64,000 nucleotides of DNA, taken from the NCBI RefSeq assembly GCF_004346165.1, contig NZ_SLZZ01000008.1, positions 53,986 to 117,985 on the forward strand. Direction: 5' to 3'. The notes under the pieces were generated by a model, which saw only the letters and a program-made list of their open reading frames with translations, searched no databases and was not told the DNA's origin. Shown here piece by piece: positions 35,375-44,325 of the stretch (position 1 is the stretch's first letter; each line of letters opens with the position of its first letter). A program made the position numbers and the translations under genes. This DNA comes from Muricomes intestini. Lineage in GTDB: Bacteria; Bacillota; Clostridia; Lachnospirales; Lachnospiraceae.

Positions 35375-35403
35375 ATTATATTATTTGAGGTATGAAAAGT
35401 CAA
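35375..35403 (-). promoter_or_regulatory. Promoter of the permease-hydantoinase operon
   Basis: Minus strand: TTGACT (35398-35403), 17 bp, TATAAT (35375-35380). It leaves a ~110-nt leader to the permease ATG. AT-rich inverted sequences around it could bind the adjacent ROK regulator. Confidence 0.8.
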
Positions 35404-35485
35404 TTGAATTATTCACAAATGTCGTATTATGTATTTATTTCAGCATTTTTCATTAAATTTATGTATGCGTTTTGTCTGTTTTAAC

Positions 35486-35520
35486 CAAAAAAGTCGATCC
35501 AGCTCATTTACTGATCGACT
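35486..35520 (-). terminator. Terminator after the ROK regulator
   Basis: AGTCGATC (35513-35520, minus strand) pairs with GATCGACT (35492-35499) and is followed by six T. It separates the regulator from the operon promoter downstream. Confidence 0.8.
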
Positions 35521-35534
35521 TTCTATTTCTATAT

Positions 35535-36665
35535 TTAAACGGCACCAACAAATTCTGTAATATAATTAAGTGCAGCCCCGGCTGCAATTGCATCTTTTTT
35601 ATATTTACTAACCCTTATATATTTCTTATTATAATCAAAAGAACTTAATGCCTGAACTCGGTTTCGAATATCTTCGATATAGGGATCCAGGTATTCTCCC
35701 ATATATCCCCCTAAAATAATTGTACAGTCAAATAAAGTCTGAAGATGATTGATCGTAAGTGCCAGAGACTCCAGATATTTCCCCCAGGACTGTGTTGCCT
35801 GTGGGTTCTTCTTATCCAGCTCTTGGAAAAAGTCTTCAAGATTTCCTTCGCACATATTTGAAAGAACCGTTGCAGAACAATAGGCATCCACACATCCCCT
35901 CTGTCCACAATAACATTCTCTTCCTCCCGGATGGATTTTAATGTGGCCCACTTCACCTCCGTGTAATGTTTCTCCTGTATAAACTGAGCCATTCACCACA
36001 ACTGCACCGCCTACATTATTACTCAGCATCAGATAGAAGGCATTTTCTTCAATTCCTCCCAGCCATGTTTCCGTAATCCCTGCTGCGTTTGCATCGTTAA
36101 ATAATGCCGTCCTGTATGGGATATATTTTGAAAACTCTGAGCATGTGGCTCCTGTAAAATTCAGTATTTTTCCGTAAAATACCTCCTGATTGTCCTTCGT
36201 AATCAACCCAGGAACACCGATTCCTACTCCGAGTATAGCTTTTGCACGTTGCTTTGCTTTGGACACAGTCTGCTCCACCATCCTGCCGATTTCTTTATAA
36301 TATTTGTCCGTCCTCTGAAAAGGAACTCTTTTTCGTATTCTGGAAATAATCGTTCCTTCAAGGTCTACTGCTAAAACTGTAATATGATTCTTCGTGATGT
36401 CAATCCCGATTGCAATCCTTGCATCAGGAACTATATCATAAGACTTTGCTCTTCTCCCCCCAGTATGTCCTATAGAACCCGATTCTCTGACCAAACCTTC
36501 ATCTTGCAGTTCCTCAAGATTCTGTATCACGGTAGGAAGACTTAATTGCAACTCCCTTGCAATATCCTGTCTGGAAAGGTTTTTATGTTCACGTAGAAGT
36601 TGATAGATATTTGACCGATTCAATTTTTTTATTTCAAGATTTGCTGATGTCTTTTGTCTTATCAT
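35535..36665 (-). CDS. ROK-family transcriptional regulator
   Basis: 376 residues. An N-terminal MarR-like helix-turn-helix (about 15-75, RQDIARELQLSLPTVIQNLEEL) precedes a ROK (repressor, ORF, kinase) domain. The ROK zinc motif is intact (CYCGQRGCVDAYCS) with the histidine in GGEVGHIKIHPGG. The ATP site GIGVPGLI is recognisable. It is transcribed in the same direction as the hydantoinase operon and directly upstream of its promoter, so it is the most likely repressor. A sugar or derived metabolite is the usual effector in the family. Whether it keeps kinase activity is unclear. Confidence 0.88.
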   Translation of the reverse strand: MIRQKTSANLEIKKLNRSNIYQLLREHKNLSRQDIARELQLSLPTVIQNLEELQDEGLVRESGSIGHTGGRRAKSYDIVPDARIAIGIDITKNHITVLAVDLEGTIISRIRKRVPFQRTDKYYKEIGRMVEQTVSKAKQRAKAILGVGIGVPGLITKDNQEVFYGKILNFTGATCSEFSKYIPYRTALFNDANAAGITETWLGGIEENAFYLMLSNNVGGAVVVNGSVYTGETLHGGEVGHIKIHPGGRECYCGQRGCVDAYCSATVLSNMCEGNLEDFFQELDKKNPQATQSWGKYLESLALTINHLQTLFDCTIILGGYMGEYLDPYIEDIRNRVQALSSFDYNKKYIRVSKYKKDAIAAGAALNYITEFVGAV

Positions 36666-36783
36666 TCTGTCCTTCCTCTATAAACCAAATTTGTTATTTA
36701 TAAATCCGTTTTCTAAATCCGTTTTTATAATTATAAACATAAGTAGCTTAAAGTTCAAGTATTTTCCACTTTTCTGCATACTT

Positions 36784-36826
36784 AAAAAGACCTATAACAG
36801 TATTTTAAAACTGCTACAGGTCTTTT
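36784..36826 (-). terminator. Terminator after the AraC-type response regulator
   Basis: AAAAGACCT..ACTG-type arms pair across an AT loop on both strands, with T-rich tails. It is probably bidirectional and marks the end of the sugar operon. Confidence 0.8.
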
Positions 36827-36840
36827 GTCTGCTTATCGTC

Positions 36841-37596
36841 CTACATTATTTTATTTCTATATTCATTAGCGGATACCCCTGTTACTTTCTTAAAAACCCG
36901 TGAAAAGTGTGCAATATCCAGAAACCCAACTTCCTCCGCTATATTCCCAATCCTCAGAGATGGATCCCGCAAGAGCTCTTTAGCCTTGTCAATTCTGATA
37001 TTATTCAAAATATCAGAAAAGCTTTGCCCTGTCTGCCGATTTAAAAGTTTACTCAAATGCCATTGGCTTACATATGTATGCTCAGCCACATCTGAAAGCT
37101 TTAGTTTCTCTCGATAGTTTTCTTCTATATAAACAAGGGCATTTTTTACAATAAAATTATTTGCCGGAGAATTTAAGATATCCTTTTTTCCTGTCCCTTC
37201 CGGGAGTCTGGCCGGTTGATATTCCTTAAGACGGTCTGTCATCACTTCCATAGCCTCTTCCAGTTCATCCATCTTAGAGGGCTTCAGCAGAAATCTGGCG
37301 ACACCAAGGCGAATAGCCTGTTGGGCATAATCAAAGTCCCTGTAACCTGTCAGGATACAGACCTGCATCTGGTCATGCTGGGATTTGATTCCGGCCAGCA
37401 TAGTAAGTCCATCCATCTGAGCCATGGCAATATCTGTAAACACAATATGAGGTTTTTCCTTTTCTATTAACTCCAATCCTTCTTGTCCGCTGCCGGCAGT
37501 CCCCACCACCTGGCAATTCCACTTTTCCCAGTTCATGCCCCTGGTCATTCCTTCCAGTATCACCGGCTCATCATCTATCAAAACCACTTTATACAT
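36841..37596 (-). CDS. YesN-type response regulator, AraC DNA-binding domain
   Basis: 251-residue two-component regulator. The receiver domain (about 1-120) has the phospho-acceptor Asp in HIVFTDIAMAQMDG and Lys in FLLKPSK. The C-terminal AraC/XylS domain has two helix-turn-helices (KLSDVAEHTYVSQWHLSKLL and IGNIAEEVGFLDIAHFSRVF). Its partner is the YesM-type kinase at 41087, which is separated from it by the three transporter genes. It should activate this sugar operon. The ATG at 37596 is used with GAGGTG upstream; an in-frame GTG lies 15 nt further up. Confidence 0.9.
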   Translation of the reverse strand: MYKVVLIDDEPVILEGMTRGMNWEKWNCQVVGTAGSGQEGLELIEKEKPHIVFTDIAMAQMDGLTMLAGIKSQHDQMQVCILTGYRDFDYAQQAIRLGVARFLLKPSKMDELEEAMEVMTDRLKEYQPARLPEGTGKKDILNSPANNFIVKNALVYIEENYREKLKLSDVAEHTYVSQWHLSKLLNRQTGQSFSDILNNIRIDKAKELLRDPSLRIGNIAEEVGFLDIAHFSRVFKKVTGVSANEYRNKIM

Positions 37597-37630
37597 CTCA
37601 CACCTCTGCACCCTTTAGCAGCAGACACAA

Positions 37631-38485
37631 TTATCCTTTGATTGCCCCCGCTGTCATACCTTTAATTATATACTTCTGGAGAAAAATGTAAACGATTAGT
37701 ATAGGAATGACTACCAGTGTAACCGCTGCAGCCATAAGCCCATAATTGGTACCCTCTCTGGAAGTCAGCTCATTTAACAACCTGGTAATACCATACTGAT
37801 TCCCCCGCAGCATAAATGTCTGCGTAAACAAATCATTGTAGCTCCAGAGAAAACTGAAAATTCCCACAGTTGCAAAGGAGGGTTTCGAAAGAGGCATAAT
37901 GACCTTCCCAAATATCTGGAAAATATTTGCCCCCTCCATGTAAGCTGCCTCCTCCAATTCCACCGGCAGCCCTTTTATGTAGCCGCTTAAGACTACAATG
38001 GCAAAGGACATATTCCCTGCAATCTGGGGCAGAGCCGTAGCCAGCAATGACTTCCAGAGAACCGGAGTGTTTACGATTCCCCAGCGCGCCATCAGCTGGA
38101 AAACCGGTATGATTGTGGCAAAGACCGGAAACATCATGCCGGCTATTACCAGGTTATTCAATAAATTTTTCCCCAGAAATGTATACCGCACAAGTGCATA
38201 AGCTGCCATCCCCGCCAGCACAATCACCACCAGTGCCACCGTGATGGAAATAATCAGACTGTTACGGTAGGCACCGAACACATCCAGCCGCCCGAAAGCC
38301 AGCCGGTAATTGTCCATGGAAAACCTTTCCCCAAGAGGGAGTGAAAACGAATCCGATACAATGATTTTTTTATCTTTGAAAGAGTTCAGCACAACCCATA
38401 TGATAGGGTAAATCGTAGTCAGCGCCCAAAGTGAAAGCAATACAAAGATACCTGCCTGACCAGGGTGTAGCTTTTTCTTCTTCAT
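37631..38485 (-). CDS. Carbohydrate ABC transporter permease (MalG-like)
   Basis: 284-residue inner-membrane permease with six helices. The cytoplasmic EAA motif appears as VELEEAAYMEGANIFQIFGK, the site that contacts the shared MsmX-type ATPase. No ATPase is encoded in this operon, as is usual for CUT1 oligosaccharide importers in Firmicutes. It is paired with the MalF-like permease 11 nt upstream. The cargo is probably the disaccharide or oligosaccharide cleaved by the GH94 enzyme. Confidence 0.92.
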   Translation of the reverse strand: MKKKKLHPGQAGIFVLLSLWALTTIYPIIWVVLNSFKDKKIIVSDSFSLPLGERFSMDNYRLAFGRLDVFGAYRNSLIISITVALVVIVLAGMAAYALVRYTFLGKNLLNNLVIAGMMFPVFATIIPVFQLMARWGIVNTPVLWKSLLATALPQIAGNMSFAIVVLSGYIKGLPVELEEAAYMEGANIFQIFGKVIMPLSKPSFATVGIFSFLWSYNDLFTQTFMLRGNQYGITRLLNELTSREGTNYGLMAAAVTLVVIPILIVYIFLQKYIIKGMTAGAIKG

Positions 38486-38496
38486 GACTTTTCCTC

Positions 38497-39381
38497 CTAG
38501 TAATCTTTCTCTTTGAAAACTGTATTGACAACTTTTGAAAGAATCACCCCCAGAACTACAATCAAGATTGCTATAGTACTGCTGTAGTCCACATCCGATA
38601 CATTAAACACCTGATAATACATATACGTTCCGGTGAGCCATGTCCGGCCGAAAGGTATTCCTTTCGGGAACATTACCCAGGGCAGGTCAAAGACCTTAAG
38701 AGCTCCGGTCACCGCCAGTACGATACAGGTGCAGATTACATTGTGCAGTAAAGGAAGCGTAATATAGCGGACTCTCTGCATTCTGGTTGCACCATCAATT
38801 GCTGCCGCCTCATAAAGTTCATCAGATATATTGTTCAAGCCGGTAACCAGGATAATAAAGTAGAATCCTACATATTGCCAGGTTACAGGAATCATCATCG
38901 TTATTAGTGCATGTGTTTCATTCTTCCAGTCTATCAGTCCCTTAGAGCCCAATGCTCCAAGCAGCTGATTAATCATACCTTTGTCATACAGGAAAATCAA
39001 ATTAAAAAGTAGCCCAAGTGCCGTAGCCGAAATCACAATTGGAAAGAAAAATACAATTCTAAAAAACTTGCTTCCATGTTTTACATTGTCAACCAGAATT
39101 GCCAAAAAAAGAGCAATGCCAACCTGGCCCACAATCGTTACAAGAATCATAATTAGTGTATTTTTAAGCGCAATTCTCATATTTTCATCTTCCACCATCC
39201 TAGTGAAATTCAGATACCAAGGATCATTCCAGCCCTTTGCCGCCGTTCCCAATCCTCTGATATTTTGAAAACTGTTAACAATATTTTTTATAAATGGATA
39301 ATACAGAAATACTATCATAAACAAAAACGCTGGAACCAGAAAAAAAACCAATGGCTTTTTATTTTTATAAATATTAGGCAT
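38497..39381 (-). CDS. Sugar ABC transporter permease (MalF-like)
   Basis: 294-residue permease with six helices. The EAA coupling loop reads ELYEAAAIDGATRMQRVRYI. It partners the MalG-like protein encoded next. AAAGGAG lies 7 nt before the ATG, and this ribosome-binding segment is part of a 48-bp sequence repeated two to three times between the binding-protein gene and this one. Confidence 0.92.
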   Translation of the reverse strand: MPNIYKNKKPLVFFLVPAFLFMIVFLYYPFIKNIVNSFQNIRGLGTAAKGWNDPWYLNFTRMVEDENMRIALKNTLIMILVTIVGQVGIALFLAILVDNVKHGSKFFRIVFFFPIVISATALGLLFNLIFLYDKGMINQLLGALGSKGLIDWKNETHALITMMIPVTWQYVGFYFIILVTGLNNISDELYEAAAIDGATRMQRVRYITLPLLHNVICTCIVLAVTGALKVFDLPWVMFPKGIPFGRTWLTGTYMYYQVFNVSDVDYSSTIAILIVVLGVILSKVVNTVFKEKDY

Positions 39382-39385
39382 AACA

Positions 39386-39500
39386 TTACTCCTTTACAAG
39401 GCCGAATGGCCATACAGGTATACCCGAAGGGTGTTACTCCTTTACAAGGCCGAATGGCCATACAGGTATACCCGGAGGGTATTTCTCCTTTTACGGGCCC
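39386..39500 (-). repeat. 48-bp tandem repeats carrying a ribosome-binding site
   Basis: Two near-identical 48-bp units (starting about 39386 and 39434) and a degenerate third (about 39482) lie in the gap between the binding-protein and permease genes. On the minus strand each unit carries AAAGGAG followed by TAA or AAA, plus GGCCATTCGGCC. Only the unit next to the permease has a start codon at the right distance. The period is 16 codons, so the stretch is also open in one minus frame, but no independent protein is evident. Confidence 0.7.
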
Positions 39501-39510
39501 AATGGCTATT

Positions 39511-39555
39511 ATAGAAATGGCTGTCACACCGGGTTTGTGCGACAGCCATTTCTAT
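39511..39555 (-). promoter_or_regulatory. Intercistronic hairpin after the binding-protein gene
   Basis: ATAGAAATGGCTGTC and GACAGCCATTTCTAT form a perfect 15-bp stem with a 15-nt loop, starting 4 nt behind the stop codon. Such hairpins often protect the upstream binding-protein message and lower expression of the permease genes. Confidence 0.75.
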
Positions 39556-39558
39556 CAC

Positions 39559-40899
39559 TTATTGCGCCGATTCTTCAGGAGTATAGTCTTTTATAAGTGT
39601 CAGAACTTCGGATACTGCATCTTTTATTTCTACTTTTCCGGTTACCAGATTCGGCATGCCGTCAAATACCGGAACCCTGCATTCTGTAGGAATCTGATCC
39701 TGTACCGCACCTGCAATTCCAGTGATACCGTTTACCATCTCAAGGCCTGATTTCCCCAGGCTGCTCAGCTGGCTTTCATCCACCGTAGCGCCGTCTTTTA
39801 ATGCCGTTGCAGATGTCTGTGCAAATTTTGACACCATTTCATTGGTTGTCATATACTCTACAAAGCTAACTGCTGCCTCTCTCTTGTCCGGATTGTCCCA
39901 AGCCTTTTTTGTAATATAGTATCCAGAAGAAAGTCCGCCAATAATATCCGTTGCCTTGCGGTCACCCTTTGCCGGGACATAGGTAACTGTAAAGTTGTCG
40001 ATATCATCCGTAGCTTCCTCGATACCGCCAAGTTTCCAGGAACCATCAATCAAAAATGCTGCCTTCCCATCCAAAAATGCCTGGAAGGTTTCATCGTCTG
40101 TCCCTGAGAGAGTGTTGTCCGGGAAATAGCCCTTTTCGTACATTGTCTTGATATCACCAATGCCGTCTACCCATGCTTTTCCATGTTCGTCATCCACACT
40201 TTCAGGAAGTACGTTATGTGTTGCCGGTGAAAGCTGGTTGTAAATAGTAAATTCAAACCAGTAATGGGGAATCTGTGCAAGTGAAGCTGCAACAGGTGTA
40301 TATCCGGCATCCTTAATCTTCTGGCAGTCCTCCATAAATTCATCCCAAGTGGTAGATGCATCCGGCACTTCAACACTTGCCGCATCCAATACAGTTTTAT
40401 TCACATACATCCCTTCCCAGTATCCATTTACCGGAACAGAATAGTTCACGCCGTCCACCGGAGATGCCCCCATAAGTTCGTCCTTCATATTGTCGGCATA
40501 TTCCGGGTATTCCTTGCGGATCTCATCGATAGAAATCACTTTTCCGGCCTCTACAAAAGAGTTGGAATCCATGCCGTTGAAATAGAAGAGTACATCTGGT
40601 TCTGAACCCACCTCAAAGTCTGCAGCCACTCTGGCTTTAAAGGTCTCGTCAGAAGTTGCCGAAGAATCATTGACGCTGTTGCCTGTCTCCTCCTGCCAGC
40701 CCTCTACGGCATCTTTAAAGTTCTGGGCATTTGTGTCATTCCCTGCAAAAGTGGTCGTAATATCCAGTGTTACACCACCGCTCTTCTCCTTGGACGCGGA
40801 TTTTCCACTGTCATCCTTTGTGTCCCCTTTGTTCCCACAGGCTGCAAGCGAAAGCACCATGGCGCAGGTTAATAAAATTGCTGCCGATTTTCTCTTCAT
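39559..40899 (-). CDS. Sugar ABC extracellular solute-binding lipoprotein
   Basis: 446-residue lipoprotein of the MalE/CUT1 family. The signal peptide ends in the lipobox LAAC, with a Lys/Asp/Ser-rich tether behind it. The mature fold begins VTLDITTTFAGNDTN and includes AFLDGKAAFLIDGSWKLGG, typical of group 1 sugar-binding proteins. The ligand is probably a glucoside disaccharide or oligosaccharide handled by the GH94 phosphorylase. A 187-nt gap from the kinase gene suggests its own promoter. TATAAT is visible at about 40929-40934, but the -35 is poor, consistent with activation by the YesN regulator. GGGAGG precedes the ATG. Confidence 0.92.
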   Translation of the reverse strand: MKRKSAAILLTCAMVLSLAACGNKGDTKDDSGKSASKEKSGGVTLDITTTFAGNDTNAQNFKDAVEGWQEETGNSVNDSSATSDETFKARVAADFEVGSEPDVLFYFNGMDSNSFVEAGKVISIDEIRKEYPEYADNMKDELMGASPVDGVNYSVPVNGYWEGMYVNKTVLDAASVEVPDASTTWDEFMEDCQKIKDAGYTPVAASLAQIPHYWFEFTIYNQLSPATHNVLPESVDDEHGKAWVDGIGDIKTMYEKGYFPDNTLSGTDDETFQAFLDGKAAFLIDGSWKLGGIEEATDDIDNFTVTYVPAKGDRKATDIIGGLSSGYYITKKAWDNPDKREAAVSFVEYMTTNEMVSKFAQTSATALKDGATVDESQLSSLGKSGLEMVNGITGIAGAVQDQIPTECRVPVFDGMPNLVTGKVEIKDAVSEVLTLIKDYTPEESAQ

Positions 40900-41086
40900 A
40901 CCTTAAACCTCCCTTTCTTAATATAATCATTATACGAAAGAGTATCGTCATAGTGAATAGACAGCATTGCCATTTATTGTTTTTTCTTGTTACTTTTGAC
41001 ACTATCTGGGAATGCAGAAATATCCGGCGCTTAGTCCAAGCGAGATGGAGTAGCGTGCAATTGAGCTTGCCCTCCTGAATAATTGT

Positions 41087-42904
41087 CTACCCTTCATCCG
41101 GAAAATAACGTAAAAGTGTAAGTGTACTGACAGTATATCCCTCGGCATTTGTCTGAATCTTAAGTCCACAGCCGGGGCCGTAAATAATTTTCAGACGCTG
41201 ATTCACATTGCGTATTCCGATACTTACAGATTTTTCGTCCCGTTCTATACCTCCTCCCAGAAGGTATTCAATTTTTTTCTCATCTGCCGGTAAAAGAACA
41301 CCGTGATTCTTTATTTCAATAATTAGAGTATCTTCATCACGAAGTATTATGTTAATGTGGATAATAATCCGGTTTTGTTCATCCACCCCGTGTTCCACGG
41401 CATTTTCTACAATAGGCTGTATAATCAGACGGGGAACCTTGACCTGCAGGAGATTATTGTCAATGTTTTTGTGAATTTCCAGCTTATCTTCAAAACGGCG
41501 GGCTATGATATACAGGTAGGCATCCATATAGCTAAGTTCTTCCGACAGGGCTATATAAGAATTCTTTTTACGGTCCAGTGTTGCTTCCAGCATGGTGGAC
41601 AAGGCCTCAATCATGCCGCTGGCCTTATAGTTCCCGTTCATACGTGCCTCCCAGTTGATGATTTCCAGGGTATTGTTCAGGAAATGGGGATTTATCTGGG
41701 ATTGGAGCGCTTTAATTTTAGCATCGCGCAAAGCCAGTTCCTCAGAATATATGGTGTCAAACTGATGCTTCAGCTCCGCAGACATCTGGTTGAAGGCTTC
41801 CCCCAGATAAACCATCTCCCGGCTGTTTCCAATCTGGCACATGGCGAAGCCAAGATTCCCATTCTCTATTTCTCTGGACGCATCCACCAGCTCTGACACA
41901 GGCCTGGTAACCTCCCTGTGAAAGAACCAGATTACAAGAAGAATCATCGGAATCATAGAAACAAGGAAGAAACCAATAATGTAAGTGAAGTTCTGTTCAT
42001 TCATCACGGAACGGGTATCCAATGACAACATAAATTCCATGTCGTGACTTTCAAAGCGGAGCTTATTATAAACGTAAGTATTTTTCTGTCCAATATTGTG
42101 AACCTTGTGGTCATTCGTGTCATTTAGCTCGTAAAAGCTCCGGATACTTCCCGGTTCGCCTGAATTGGTATCTGCAACCTGCTGCCCATCCAGATAGACT
42201 TCATAGCCCTGGTAGCCCATGATGCCCTCAAAACTCTTAAACATTGCCGAAGGATCCAGCTCCATAATAATAACAGCAAAGGGCTGAAACCCTGTGGTCA
42301 TCATATTTCGAACCATGTAAATATTTCCCCCCACATTTAGAAAGAGAATGTCTGTATCCAAGCCTTTAGCTTCTTCGTGTACCTTATCTAAAACCTCGGT
42401 TTCAAAATATTGTACCCGGTCAAAGGTACCGCTCTTGATATTGCTGTATGTATAATATATTTCATCAGGGTCTGAATTGAAATATACCATGGTTGTCAGA
42501 AACGAAGTATTATAGCGGTACTGGTCATTTAAAAAGTCTGTAACCGTATTGTAAAGCTGTCTCTTCCTTTGCCCTATACTGTCCTCACCTACATTATACT
42601 CGGTATATGCATCCCGGATTACATTCAGATAAGAGGCATTCCTCGACGCGCCTACCGCATCGGAAAAATTCATTTTACAGATTTCAGCCGCCTTCTCGGC
42701 AGAAACAGATATATTCTCTTTCAGATGGGATTCCAGTTTGTCAGAAATATAAAAGAACATGACAGAAGCAGCCAGTGTCAGCGGCAGAAGCCAGCCGGCC
42801 ACCAGCATCACAATCATGTTCCATTTCAGCGGATACTTTCTACCCGCTATTTTCCTGAATTTTCTTCCTATACTTTCCATGTGATTATTATATAATACAA
42901 TCAT
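41087..42904 (-). CDS. YesM-type sensor histidine kinase
   Basis: 605 residues. One membrane helix near the N-terminus (about 29-50) and a second at about 300-322 flank a ~250-residue extracellular sensor domain, probably Cache-like. A HAMP region follows, then the His_kinase box with the phosphorylated His in LQSQINPHFLNNTLEIINW. The ATPase domain has PRLIIQPIVENAVEHGVDE. It partners the YesN-type regulator at the end of the operon. The start at 42904 overlaps the mutase stop (ATGA). No clear ribosome-binding site is visible, and a second ATG at 42883 is an alternative. Confidence 0.9.
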   Translation of the reverse strand: MIVLYNNHMESIGRKFRKIAGRKYPLKWNMIVMLVAGWLLPLTLAASVMFFYISDKLESHLKENISVSAEKAAEICKMNFSDAVGASRNASYLNVIRDAYTEYNVGEDSIGQRKRQLYNTVTDFLNDQYRYNTSFLTTMVYFNSDPDEIYYTYSNIKSGTFDRVQYFETEVLDKVHEEAKGLDTDILFLNVGGNIYMVRNMMTTGFQPFAVIIMELDPSAMFKSFEGIMGYQGYEVYLDGQQVADTNSGEPGSIRSFYELNDTNDHKVHNIGQKNTYVYNKLRFESHDMEFMLSLDTRSVMNEQNFTYIIGFFLVSMIPMILLVIWFFHREVTRPVSELVDASREIENGNLGFAMCQIGNSREMVYLGEAFNQMSAELKHQFDTIYSEELALRDAKIKALQSQINPHFLNNTLEIINWEARMNGNYKASGMIEALSTMLEATLDRKKNSYIALSEELSYMDAYLYIIARRFEDKLEIHKNIDNNLLQVKVPRLIIQPIVENAVEHGVDEQNRIIIHINIILRDEDTLIIEIKNHGVLLPADEKKIEYLLGGGIERDEKSVSIGIRNVNQRLKIIYGPGCGLKIQTNAEGYTVSTLTLLRYFPDEG

Positions 42905-44325
42905 GCTCCCGTAAATATTTCCAGGTACTTTTCGAATATCTCACATATATTTGCTGCATCGGCCCGGCGGTCCATTTCACAAAAAATCCTAAGCAGCGGT
43001 TCAGTCCCAGAAAACCGGGCACTGATCCAGCCTCCATTTTTGAAATATACTTTACAGCCATCCAGATAGGATACCCTGTCGATTTCACAGGGTAACTCCG
43101 GCAACTCTTTATCTTCCAGAAGAATTTTATAAATACTTTCCTTCTTTTCATCCGTAAATTTATAGGAGCGCTCTTCCATATAAACCTTTCCAAATTCTTC
43201 TTGTACATCCCGGTAGAGTTCGGAAAGTTTTTTTCCGGTAACAGAAATCATCTCCACCAGCAAGGCGGCAGCATAAATTCCGTCTTTCCCATGGATGTGT
43301 CCGCGCACTGTAAGCCCACCGGAGGACTCCCCCCCTATCACAGCATCGGTGGCCTGCATCTTGGCTGAAATATGTTTGAATCCTACAGGAACCTCGTAGC
43401 AGACTTCCCCAAATGCAGCCGCCTCTCTGTCCAACACGTGAGTGGTGCAGATGTTTCGGACCACAGGTCCTTTCCATCCTTTATACCTCACTAGATAAAA
43501 GTATAAAAGCACCATAATATCATTGGGGTGCAGAAATCTCCCTTCATCATCAATCACACCGATTCTGTCTGCATCCCCATCTGTTGCCAGTCCGATATCA
43601 CAGTGACGCTCCAGCACATAAAGCTGAAGACTTCTCAGTGTATCTGCATTGGGGGCCGGAAGTTTTCCTCCAAACAAAGTGTCATGCCGTCCGTTTATCG
43701 CAGCCACATCACATCTGGCCGTCAAGAGTATCGTTTTCAATGAAGTCTCACTTACCCCATACATTGGATCAAGAGCAATCCTCAGATGCCGCCTCCTGAT
43801 TGCATTCATATCCACCGCAGTGATAATATTATCCAGATACTCATTGAGAGGATATATTTCTTCAATCAGGCCCGCTTCCTTGGCCTTACTGTACGCCATC
43901 TCTTCGACGGGAATATCTGTAACATCCTCGATATACGCTTCAATCTCCATAGTCTGCCGTTCATCCGCATCTCTCCCCCCGTAAGTAAATACTTTAATTC
44001 CATTGTAAATAGCTGGATTGTGACTTGCTGTTATCATCATTCCATAATGAAGCCGGTGCTTCATCACATAGAACATCACAAGCGGAGTTGGAACAGACTG
44101 ATTAATCAGACTGGCCTTAATACCCTGGGCAGCAAATACCTGTCCCGCCCACTGCATGGCCTCCTTTGACAAAAAACGCCTGTCGTACCCAAGGACAATT
44201 CCTTCACTTTTGACTCCCTCTTCTTTCATCTTATCTGCAATTGCTCTGGATAAAATCTGAATGTTCTCTTTGGTGAATTCATCACCGATTACTGCACGCC
44301 AGCCTCCTGTACCGAATTTAATCAT
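42901..44325 (-). CDS. Phosphoglucomutase/phosphomannomutase family enzyme
   Basis: 474-residue alpha-D-phosphohexomutase, most likely converting glucose-1-phosphate from the GH94 phosphorylase to glucose-6-phosphate. The phosphoserine loop is TASHNPAIYNG, the magnesium site DGDADRIGV, the sugar-binding motif GGESSGG, and the phosphate-binding site near the end RFSGTEPLLRI. The ATG at 44325 follows GGAGG by 8 nt and overlaps the phosphorylase gene by 8 nt. The downstream kinase overlaps its stop. Whether it prefers glucose or mannose phosphates cannot be told from the sequence. Confidence 0.92.
   Translation of the reverse strand: MIKFGTGGWRAVIGDEFTKENIQILSRAIADKMKEEGVKSEGIVLGYDRRFLSKEAMQWAGQVFAAQGIKASLINQSVPTPLVMFYVMKHRLHYGMMITASHNPAIYNGIKVFTYGGRDADERQTMEIEAYIEDVTDIPVEEMAYSKAKEAGLIEEIYPLNEYLDNIITAVDMNAIRRRHLRIALDPMYGVSETSLKTILLTARCDVAAINGRHDTLFGGKLPAPNADTLRSLQLYVLERHCDIGLATDGDADRIGVIDDEGRFLHPNDIMVLLYFYLVRYKGWKGPVVRNICTTHVLDREAAAFGEVCYEVPVGFKHISAKMQATDAVIGGESSGGLTVRGHIHGKDGIYAAALLVEMISVTGKKLSELYRDVQEEFGKVYMEERSYKFTDEKKESIYKILLEDKELPELPCEIDRVSYLDGCKVYFKNGGWISARFSGTEPLLRIFCEMDRRADAANICEIFEKYLEIFTGA

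Noticed and set aside
39386-39500. CRISPR array
   Set aside because: The units are contiguous 48-bp repeats without spacers and no cas genes are nearby.
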